Assembly: GCF_036417845.1 (NCBI RefSeq) | Contig: NC_089980.1 | Location: 39,988,501-40,052,500, forward strand | Origin: Apteryx mantelli | Lineage: Eukaryota; Chordata; Aves; Apterygiformes; Apterygidae | DNA: 64,000 bases | Reading direction: 5' to 3' | Shown: one piece after another, positions 1 to 8,700 of the stretch | Numbering within the stretch: the first letter of the stretch is position 1 | How the letters are laid out: each line of letters opens with the position of its first letter | Made by a program: the position numbers and the translations under genes | The notes under the pieces: model-generated | The model's input: only the letters and a program-made list of their open reading frames with translations | Databases searched by the model: none | What the model was told of the DNA's origin: nothing

Positions 1-2112
1 CTATTATGATGCAATGGATTATATATAATAAGTTACTTGAATGTAACTTTGAGTGGTCTTGTGAGAAGATACTGTGCACATCAATATTTTCACCCTAGTC
101 CACCTTAAAAATAGCAGAAATTTTTCAAAACTATACAAAGCAATAGCTGGATAATATTAACATCTTTCACTTTTTTTTTTTATACCTGGTATATTAAAAT
201 AGACTGTTCTCTTTCTAGATTTCATTTTCTGTTTTTCTGTAAGAACAAAAACACACCTGGATCTTATAAAGACTGCACAGGCAAATAACAACAACAAAAA
301 TAAACTCCGATAGTTACTTAAGTCTGAATTTGTTCTGAGTTTTTTTTTTTTTTTAAACAAATTCCTCTTTTGTTCTAAGCTATACTCTCAATCAGACTTT
401 CCAACTTGCTGTCCCAGTGCAATTCAATTCACTGAACTCTTCTTCCAAGGCAAACAGCCTCATTGATCTCACCCAGCTGTCCATTACCTCCATTAACCAG
501 TCTCACCTCATTCTACATGGTGAAGTGAGGGGATACAACCTGCAAATAAGTCAAGCCTACACTCAGCTTATGTCTAACTCCAACTCATTCATATAGTCAA
601 ATGAAAAACCACAGAATTATTTTTTAAAAGAGCAGCTTGCTACAATGCATAAAAAATTCCTACAGTATTTATTTCTAGTCTACTTTCATGGAGAGGCTAG
701 TCTAAGTAAACACCATTATATTAAATAAGCATTTTATTCAGATAACGTTGCATGGCTCACTAGGAAGTAAGTAGTATGTGCAAGTTGTCATAGTAAAAAT
801 ATCAAAACAAGACAACTCCTGTTTCCTATGCAATAATTATGCTGAAGTAATACTAAGATCCAGACTAGGAAAGAAATAAATTGACCTGTATTCAAAATCT
901 AACCTGGCACAAAGGGAGACTGCTGTCAAACACTTGTTACTTAAATGCACAATTATTTCCAGATGCAAAATTCAAGGCATGACTAAGTGAATCAACAATA
1001 ATTTGTACTGGCTTAAAAAACTCCATGTTGTTATTAAATTCTTACAAGGTGTCATTTCTATTACTCTATTCTCTCCTTAACCTGAAAACAAAAAACTAGC
1101 GTAAACTGACTTCAGTGAGGATTCAAGATATTTTTCAGTAAGCTGAAAACTGATATACTACAAAAGCCAATATATTAAACTATTGCAAAAAGTCTACTTT
1201 GGGCTTTGCGTAACAAGTTTAAATCAAAAGTAACTCCTTAGGTCAGCAGGGTTATACAACTTTTTATTTTCATTTGAGATTAGCCTTCACTCTTAGGACA
1301 CATTACAAGGGCACTAATACTAACATCTTATTATTAGAACCGCAAGCATATGTGGAGCTTTTTTATGTTTCAGAGCTCCAGTCTTTCAACAATCCTGTTA
1401 TTTAATGGGTGAAAAAAGGTAGCAGAGATAGAATACTTCTGAAAAATACATTATCCTTGATACGCGCTGATATCATGGCTTTCAAAGAGTAAAAAAGGCA
1501 CATTTTACTTTAAACATACTCTTAAAAAAAAACAGTGCTAGAAAATTGACACTGAAAACAGCTTGCTTTGAAATTTGAAAAAGTGTGTGGATAAGGATTA
1601 CACACTTAGGACCACAGTAAATTACATATTATTTTTACAATTATATTCAAATTAAAGATATCATTAGATAATGTTTGTTTTGCCTTGCTATTTCTACTTT
1701 AAAAGCTGTGTTTATGAGGGTACTAACAGATCATGTGCAATCATGCTCCCTTTAGAGTTCATCCACAGATCTCCTCTTTATTTGACAATCATCATACTAG
1801 AATACACAACAGTTTGACACCAGTCAAATGCTCATTTGCAACTTTACTTCTTTCAAATGCATCTAAAGTAAGATTTAAACTCTGGACACCAGAAATAAAA
1901 AGCCAGTTTTCTAAATCAGTAACATCTTTAAAATAGATAATAATTTTCTTTGCCAGAAAAACTTTCACAAGCCCTTAATTATGAATGTGAAAATAAACTA
2001 TAATTCAGGATGTTTTATTTGCTTTACAAGAAACACCATGATATATTGTTTATGGCAACTCTACCAATTTCTTCCATGGGTAAAAACAGAGAAAATTTAA
2101 AATAGAACTTAC
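1..2112 (-). other. PIGF: PIGF intron 4 (partial), no exon seen
   Basis: AT-rich sequence to the left of the last visible PIGF exon. It begins, on the minus strand, with the splice donor GTAAGT at 2112-2107. I looked on the minus strand for the missing C-terminal part of PIGF (the Trp/Pro-rich stretch and last membrane segments) and did not find it, so the remaining exon(s) should lie left of position 1. Only short homopolymer T runs (about 169-180 and 339-354) stand out. Short open frames here have no recognisable product. Confidence 0.7.
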
Positions 2113-2229
2113 CCATTTTTACTAAATACCCGTATCCATGCTTGAATGTTTGGTCCCAGCATACACAAGCAATGTAAAGTAGTAAAGGTAGACAGAAGAA
2201 CTGCAAACAAAAACGTCTCAGTCACTGAC
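2113..2229 (-). CDS. PIGF: PIGF coding exon (about residues 107-146)
   Basis: 117 nt bounded by an acceptor (CTTTGTAG read on the minus strand, ending at 2230) and donor GTAAGT at 2112-2107. It completes a split Glu codon from the previous exon, then encodes ESVTETFLFAVLLSTFTT and LGPNIQAWIRVFSKN, ending in the first two bases of a Gly codon. It contains the fourth hydrophobic segment. It is the last PIGF exon in the window. Confidence 0.93.
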
Positions 2230-5002
2230 CTACAAAGAAGGAATGCAACAAAATTAACTGAGGTAGAATTGCTAATTTTCTAAGAGTTGCAAGAATTAGG
2301 AAAAAACTCCAAATCAACTTGAAAGCATACATTCTTTCTTAAATTCATGTAAAGAAAAAAAGTTTTTCTTCTTACTCTGTAGAAGAGAAAAGAAAGACCG
2401 AAAGATTTCTAATATCCATTTGTTATTTCAACAAAATCTGAAATGTAGCAGCTTATTTTAAATGTCTGATACTTGTAACATTTTAACAAACACAGCGATA
2501 CCTCACATTGAAGGTTACTTTCTAATCGAAGTACACTCCGATATTTACTTTATTATTCCATTTATCTTTCTAGTTTGACTTAGGGGAAGCAACCGTGAAA
2601 CCAAGCCACATGATGTCACCGCTATTCAGTAATTTATCACCTCTCTCAAAAATCAGTTAGGAGAGATGTGAAGCAGCCTTTTGTTTAAAACACCCCTAAC
2701 AATTAAAATACTAATATGAAAAGGATGAAAGGTATAGGAGACACACATTTGAGAGTCTTAATGGAAAAATGACTAGATGAAACTTGGAAAATGTTTGTAA
2801 CCATATATATGACATACAAGTATAAAGTATGTCTATATTTGTACATCTCCAAATATACAGAAACTGTAAGAGCCATCTTCTATGAAAAATAGCCACTCTT
2901 CTTCCCCTAGCCAGGAGGTTATCCTTTTACTCCCAATGTAACAGGCAATACTTAAGAACTTATATCAATATCTGCAAGAAGAACTGCCCCTTAAAGCGTT
3001 TAGAGAAAGAAAGGTTCTTCCGACTTACTCTATGAGAGGTGCTCCATAAAGAACAATGATCACATGAAATAGTATGCAAGACATGAAAAAGTATATACAG
3101 CATTTTAGAAATCTGGATATCTAAAAAAGAGCAATGAAATATCAGAATAGCATTTCAAAAGAAAAGAGAACAATGAGCAATGTATATAGTCAATATCTTA
3201 TCAGTAGCACCTCACTGTACCTACTTCCTTAGATATTTAATTTCAACTACAGCACAGTATGATTATATCCTGGTGTATTTCCTGACAGCTTTCCCCATGC
3301 TTAATATTTTAAATCATTAATTAAAAACATGATCACACTCCGATCTAAAAATCTTTTAATATATCATATTATTATAAACCAAACATACAAAAAATAATTG
3401 GAAATAAGATAAACAGAAAAAATATATTGCATATTTTTATGTTTGTTTTTACATTTCAGCATTATATCCATTTGCTTAAAAAGCATTTTTCACAGAATGT
3501 GCAAAGCTATTTAAAAAGAAGAATGTAAGTAATTTATATATAAAAGATATTCAGAATCAAATGTAATACTTAAAACTACATGAAATAAAATACACTGCAT
3601 TTTGAAATTGCCATCTCCAAGTCTAAATCCTTTTGAGAAATGTCCATGACTTTCTAAAGCTACAAAATGCATATAATTTTCCATGAATTTAAACAACAGT
3701 TTCTGGGTACCCATTATATCATATAGAAACATAGCCACTTGGTAAACTGTTCACCAATGAAAGCTCATAGTTTCACCTGAACGCTTTTTTTTTCTTCTCT
3801 ATATTCCTATAATACTTGGGATGAAATCTCACCTAAAACCTGAAGCCTGATTTGTTTTTTTAAATTACAAATTGTTAAAATGCTTGTTTTCCATAATGAT
3901 TTTGTATATTTCATACCTCCCTCAGTCAGTAAGATTAGACAAAAGCTTTATAAACAAAGTTACTGCTTTCAAGGATGCTTGACTTGTATAACTTTTTAAG
4001 AATCACTGTTTAAGACCATTAAATTTTGTCTGATTCAGCAAGTGGGGACTGCAAACTACCCAGCTGATGTCTGAATGCATTTGTATTCCACCACTCCTGG
4101 AGAAGTTGAGTGCTGCTCTAAATGTGCTCTGTTCAGAAGTATTTTACTGGGATTCATACCTTCAATGCTTCTGTTACAAATGGTAACTATAAGAATTTAT
4201 CACAGGTTTAAATTCTTCTGCGTCCAGATTTAGTTGCTCAAGGAAATGTAACCATTTCAATGCTTTTCCACCTCATCTTTTAAAATTTACCAACTTGGTT
4301 TAAATTTTAGTGAGCTCTGTTTTCTATTTTACCACTCATAGTTTAAAAAAAATATATATGTTTTTCTCCCTTTAATTATTAGTAACTTCTAACTACTCAG
4401 AAGAAAAGTGTCTCTTCATAACACTGGGATTCAGGCCCACTGTATGAAATGACTTCTGCGCCCATTCAGATTTGCCCTGATTTTTGCCAGCATGTAAGCT
4501 GTTGGAGGATCAAGGGCTGAGACTGCAAGCCACAACATACTGACAAGGAAAAGGAAAGGCAAGGACTCACTCACCTGTACAGATTATTTACAGGTAGAAA
4601 AAACTCAGCACTGTGAAAATATTGGAAAACTTACTTCTCAGCTCATTCATGGAAAACAAGATTTCACCACCTAAAATCGTAACTTGTTTTCTCTTTCACA
4701 TTTGATTATTTCAATAAAAGAATTCAGCTTCCCCTCAGTACAGCCTGGTAGTAATTTAAGAATAAAAATCTTACCTTGTGAGCAAATGAACTTCTCTTAG
4801 GAGATGGATTTGGTTTGAGGACTAAACACAAGACTATATTAAGGGCACTAATGGAAACAGAACAAATACACAGCCAGGTGAGGTGTGTTCCCAAAACCGA
4901 GAAGCTGTCCAAGAAGAAAGCTGGAACAGTTGTTGTTAGAATAATTGAAAAAACACAGAGTAGGTTTGCAGCCAAGAGCCTCTTTATTTCTGCTTCTTTC
5001 AT
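2113..5002 (-). CDS. PIGF: Phosphatidylinositol-glycan biosynthesis class F protein (5' part of gene)
   Basis: PIGF is a small multi-pass ER membrane protein. It binds and stabilises PIGO and PIGG, the enzymes that add ethanolamine phosphate to the GPI anchor. The visible coding sequence joins 5002-4775, 3120-3029 and 2229-2113 on the minus strand (437 nt, about 145 of the family's roughly 219 residues). Family landmarks seen: MK..IKRLL at the N-terminus, THLTWLCICS at 39-48, KRSSFAHK at 69-76, YGAPLIE at 101-107, TETFLFAVLLSTFTT at 110-124, LGPNIQAWIRVFS at 131-143. Hydrophobic segments lie at about 9-31, 40-63, 80-100 and 112-132. All junctions are GT-AG and the phases join without a frameshift. 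The start was chosen because it follows an in-exon 5' UTR and matches the family N-terminus. The C-terminal third is outside the window. Head-to-head pairing with CRIPT is the conserved vertebrate arrangement and supports the call. Confidence 0.95.
2230..3028 (-). other. PIGF: PIGF intron 3
   Basis: 799-nt AT-rich intron between donor GTAAGT (3028-3023) and the acceptor at 2231-2230. No repeat family or RNA gene recognised inside. Confidence 0.8.
3029..3120 (-). CDS. PIGF: PIGF coding exon (residues 77-107)
   Basis: 92 nt, acceptor TTTTTTAG just upstream and donor GTAAGT at 3028-3023. It begins in phase 0 after the Lys76 codon. It encodes ISRFLKCCIYFFMSC and FHVIIVLYGAPLIE, a hydrophobic segment followed by the conserved YGAPL, and ends two bases into a Glu codon. 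Confidence 0.93.
3121..4774 (-). other. PIGF: PIGF intron 2
   Basis: 1654-nt intron with donor GTAAGA at 4774-4769 and acceptor ending at 3121. AT-rich. No recognised gene, RNA or well-preserved mobile element. Confidence 0.8.
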
Positions 5003-5025
5003 TGTGTTCTCTACTAACCCGTCAC
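4775..5025 (-). CDS. PIGF: PIGF exon 2 with translation start (residues 1-76)
   Basis: The exon starts after the acceptor CTTGCAG (reading down to 5026). It has a 23-nt 5' UTR segment, then ATG at 5002-5000 and 76 codons ending exactly at a Lys codon before donor GTAAGA. It carries two hydrophobic segments (about residues 9-31 and 40-63) separated by the THLTW motif, and ends in the basic KRSSFAHK stretch that matches PIGF from other vertebrates. Confidence 0.95.
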
Positions 5026-5617
5026 CTGCAAGAAAGCAAGCTGTACTTAGTCACCCAAAGGTAGCAGAAGCACTAGCCAGTAGTATTTTTCCTAGCTGAA
5101 ATACACAAGGCAAAACTCTGAATTTAGTTTGGGGGCGAAGAGGATGTTTTGTGGCAGAAGAGTTTCATTCATTAAAAACAAACAAACCCCAACCCCGGCA
5201 GCGGGCCAGCCCCTCAGCACGCTGCCCAGTCCCCAAAGCCGGGCCAGCTGCGGGCTCGCCCGCTCCGGGCGGCCTCCCTCCACACCCCTTCCCGGGGAAG
5301 GGCCGCGGTGGGCGAAGCCGCTTAAAGCGCCGCGCCCCGCCGACACCTCTGAGGACACGAGCCCGCCGCAGGCGAAGGCTGCCGCCGCCCCCAGCGGCCC
5401 CCCAGCCCGGGGCTGCCTCGCCGCGGGCCTCCTCCGCCCGGGGCGGCCGCAGCCCAGCGGCCGGGGCGGGGCGGGGGGGAGCCGAGCCCACGGGGCGGCC
5501 CGGCGCCGGCTCCCCGAAGGGGCGAGCCGTAGGGACGGGGCTTCTCTCAGCGGCGGCCGGCGGCGCGGCCGGGGCCGGGGCCGGGGGGAGCAGGCGGGGG
5601 GCCAGGCCTGCTCTTAC
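5026..5617 (-). other. PIGF: PIGF intron 1, mostly CpG island
   Basis: 592-nt intron. The donor GTAAGA is read at 5617-5612 and the acceptor ends at 5026. Its 5' (right-hand) two thirds are very GC- and CpG-rich. On the plus strand it has a short GGGGCC cluster at 5567-5586 (GGCC, then two GGGGCC, then a G run). Long open frames through it come from low stop-codon density in GC-rich DNA. Confidence 0.75.
5567..5586 (+). repeat. Short GGGGCC cluster in PIGF intron 1
   Basis: GGCC, two GGGGCC units and a G run, about 170 bp left of the CRIPT tract and on the other side of the promoter. Because PIGF is on the minus strand, its transcript would carry the C-rich complement. Confidence 0.85.
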
Positions 5618-5690
5618 CGGCGCGTCGCCCAGCCGCGGCGCAGCGGAAGCCTGGCGGGCGCGTCACCTCCGGGGGGCGTGGCCGGAAGCG
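5618..5690 (-). other. PIGF: PIGF exon 1, 5' UTR (left end mapped, transcription start approximate)
   Basis: On the minus strand a good donor (GCCG then GTAAGA) defines the end of a non-coding first exon at 5618. The upstream end is a transcription start somewhere between here and the CRIPT start codon; I set it approximately. No start codon in this exon opens the PIGF frame, which agrees with translation starting in exon 2. Confidence 0.65.
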
Positions 5691-5716
5691 GCGGTTTGTT
5701 GTGGTCGAGGCCCGCC
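5619..5716. promoter_or_regulatory. Core bidirectional promoter with two ETS-type sites
   Basis: This 98-bp stretch between the PIGF exon 1 donor and the CRIPT start codon must hold the transcription starts of both genes. There is no TATA box in either direction. Visible motifs: CGGAAG at 5644-5649 and CCGGAAG at 5682-5688 (ETS/GABP core, both on the plus strand), CGTCA at 5661-5665 (CRE half site), and GGGGCGTGGC at about 5674-5683 (SP/KLF type). Paired ETS sites are typical of housekeeping divergent promoters. Factor occupancy is inferred. Confidence 0.75.
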
Positions 5717-5732
5717 ATGGTGTGCGAGAAGT
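5717..5732 (+). CDS. CRIPT: CRIPT exon 1, coding part (16 nt)
   Basis: Encodes MVCEK plus the first base of Cys6. Donor GTGAGC at 5733-5738. The start codon lies in the palindrome CCATGG. The coding part is so short that the CpG island and the GGGGCC tract immediately flank it. Confidence 0.95.
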
Positions 5733-8700
5733 GTGAGCGGGGCCGGGGCCGGGGCCGGGGCCGGGGCCGGGGCCGGGGCCGGGGCCGGCCTGGCGGGTCG
5801 CTTCGTCCCCCTCGGAGCGCGTCCGCGGCCCCCGGGCGCGCGGGGCCGGTCGGGGGGGGGGGCGGCCGCGGGCTCGCGGCCTCGCGGCCTGACGTGGAGT
5901 GTCGGGCTGCCGGCGGGCAGTGCTCGTGGCCGGTGTTAACGCAAGTCAGCTCTAGCTTTTCTTCTTTGTGCGTGTGTTTCCTCGTGTAGGCGAGAAGAAA
6001 CTTGGTACGGTAATTACACCTGATACGTGGAAGGATGGCGCAAGAAACACGACAGGTACTTTTAGTTGTGGGGAGGTTTTAATACTTTGCATTCGGATGT
6101 CTTAAAGCCACTTGTGCACCTGTATCGTCATTCAGTCGTGAGGCTAAGAACTGTAATAGCCACTCTGTTTTGTTTGGCTGTTTTTTAACTGCTGTAGTTT
6201 CCTTGGCATGTTAATTTAATCAATTGAGTGTTTACTTGCCTTGAGCTTTTCAGTGCTGATTCTGTCTGGGTTCTCTTCCCCCCCCCCCCCCCCCGACCCA
6301 TGTGGAGTAATGATACACAAACAGAACATAATATAAGGGATTCTGTTGTCCTGTGCTTTGCCTCTTTTTCTGACTTCATTTTCAAATGTGAAAGACAAAC
6401 TAAGCTTTTCCCAAACATGATTGAAGCTGGGAAACCTACTCTTTTATTTTTCTTTTTGTAGAAAGTGGTGGCCGAAAACTGAATGAAAACAAGGCTTTGA
6501 CTTCAAAGAAGGCAAGGTTAGTATTTAATCCTGATTTTACTTGGCTAAAAAAGTCAGTTTGCTGTAATTGAGACCAGTTTCCTGCACAACTGGGCAGCTA
6601 CTCAAACCATGTCCAGAATATACTTTGTTTTTAAAATTCTTTGTGGTGATTGCAATATGTTATGAGTAAACAATTAGTAAAAGCATGTTTCTTACATATT
6701 TCATAGGTGATTTCTGCTGGATCAAATATATTATTGTAGTTCTCACAAAAATTGAATGTTATATTTGATATTCATATTAGAAGGGAAGCTGGAAAGACTT
6801 ACTTTCTTGTCAAGACCACCCATGCAGTCTCTTCAGCAATATTTAATGTCCGGGGACCATTTTATTACCTTCTGCCCAGGGGGCAAGCCATTGCTGGAAA
6901 GTGTTTATTTCAAAATAGTCTAGTATCTTGATAAAAAGACACACTGTGTTTTCATATGTGTTCATAATGTCTCTTTATAAGAGTAGTGGGAGTCTTTCTG
7001 TAGACTTTGAGTGCACCCTGGTCAAAAACAATCTTTGTATGTCCCTTTTCTAAATCATAATTTTCCCTGAAATTTCTGTTTGTGGTCTCTGGCTTAGATT
7101 TTTTAGGATGAGGTAGTGGAACTACTTTACTTCGTGGTGTATAAACAGAGTATGTTTCCTTTCTCCTTTTCCTCAGGTTTGATCCTTATGGAAAGAATAA
7201 ATTTGCAATATGTCGGATTTGTAAGAGTTCTGTCCATCAGCCAGGGTCTCACTATTGTCAAGGATGTGCCTATAAAAAAGGTGAGATTCACTGAGGATTG
7301 AATTACCCCAATTTGGATTGAAATTAGTGAGCAAGCGAAACTTGTTTGGCCTTACGAAGAGAAGGCTAAGGTGAGATTTAATTGTTATCTTCAGCTACTA
7401 ATGGGAGGGTATAGAGAAGATGAAGCCAGGCTCTTCTCTGAGGTGCACAGTGACAGAATAAGAGGCAGTGGACAGAAGTAAGAATGGAGCAGATTCTAAA
7501 AGATATAAGGAAAAAAACTTCGCTGTGAGGGTGGTCAAATACTGCGACAGGGACTCAGGTTGTGGAATTTCTGTTGGAGATATTCAGAGCTCAACTTGAA
7601 AGACCACGAGCTTCCTAATCCAAGTTGGCCATGCAGGCCAGTGGGGCAGGGTTAGACTAGAGACCACCAGAGATCCCTTCCAACCTAAGTCGTTCTATGA
7701 TGCTACTTCTAAAAGGGTTCTGGTTTCTAAAGCAATAGAACTGAAAGAATAGCTGTAAGCTCAGTCTTGGTAATTACATAGAAAACTGTTATCTATAGTA
7801 AGCTTGATTTTTCTTAGTATATAAAAAAAGGGATTCTGTAAAAGTCAACTGCTTGTTGCAGTCCCTTTTCTCCTTCCTACCCCCTCCCCTTTATAATAGC
7901 TAAATCTAAAATTCTAAATACTGTCCTTAAAGAACTTCTGATCTTGGTAAAGTAATAGACTAGCCTAACAAAAATAGAATACCTGGGGAATAAAAGGCAA
8001 AGAGAAAAACAGATTCAGTTATAAAAAGAGTTAATAAAGTGCCTTTGAAGGCAAATTATGCTCATGGATATCTTTGTGCCTGAATTGTGAATGTGCTTCT
8101 TGCATTGTAAGTCAAGCTTGGCTTAAGCTGCAACTAGAAATTGAAAAGAATTAAATCTTTATCCCTAGAAAGCAAGATACTGCACTGTGTAGTGTATAAT
8201 ACGTAAAATCTTTTTGCACTTATAAATCATGTATGAACAGCTGCACTGAAATTCTGCTTCTATCTAGAAGCTTTCTGTCTCCTGTATTCACAACAAGTCT
8301 TTAGGATTGTTTAAAATTGTTCGAAAGTTCCTTGAAGAAAACAAAAAGCAATTTCAAGTAAACATGATGTAAAAGTTGAGCATTAAGGATATACAAGTTT
8401 TATCAGTCTTGTGAATTTGAGTAGGTAAGCAAAAGGGAGGCCCAGGCTTGTAATTCCCTGAGGAAAAAGCAGCAGAATGAACTCAGTTATATTATTAATT
8501 CCAAAAAATCCACGCAGCACAGACATGAGCTAAACCGGTTGTTAGCTGTAGAGGCACATCTAACCCGTAGTAAATGTTGTTCATGAAATGAGATTAATTC
8601 TTTTACAACTGTGCAGCATGTTAGTAGTTTAGCAGCCTGCTGTAGGACTGTTGTTTTTTCTCTTTGCTGGATGCTCACCAGGTGGCTGCCTGAATCCCCT

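Larger units (their letters stand above)
5170..5940. promoter_or_regulatory. CpG island spanning the PIGF/CRIPT divergent promoter
   Basis: Composition changes abruptly from AT-rich to very GC-rich with frequent CG dinucleotides (many GCGG, CCGC, GCGCG strings), and drops back beyond about 5940. It covers PIGF exon 1, most of PIGF intron 1, CRIPT exon 1 and most of CRIPT intron 1. It is the only CpG island I see in the window. It contains a run of 11 G at 5852-5862 and two GGGGCC clusters. Confidence 0.93.

Noticed and set aside
4815-5099. 94-codon plus-strand open frame
   Set aside because: Antisense shadow of PIGF exon 2.
5092-5491. Minus-strand open frames of 88 and 108 codons in PIGF intron 1
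   Set aside because: Same low-stop GC-rich effect. They lie within the intron between the mapped donor and acceptor and have no recognisable product.
5151-5939. 262-codon plus-strand open frame across the CpG island
   Set aside because: Ala/Gly/Pro/Arg-rich reading expected from GC-rich DNA with few stops. It overlaps PIGF exon 1 and CRIPT exon 1 in a different frame, with no domain.
7116-7301. 61-codon plus-strand open frame over CRIPT exon 4
   Set aside because: Out of frame with the CRIPT exon it covers; a shadow.
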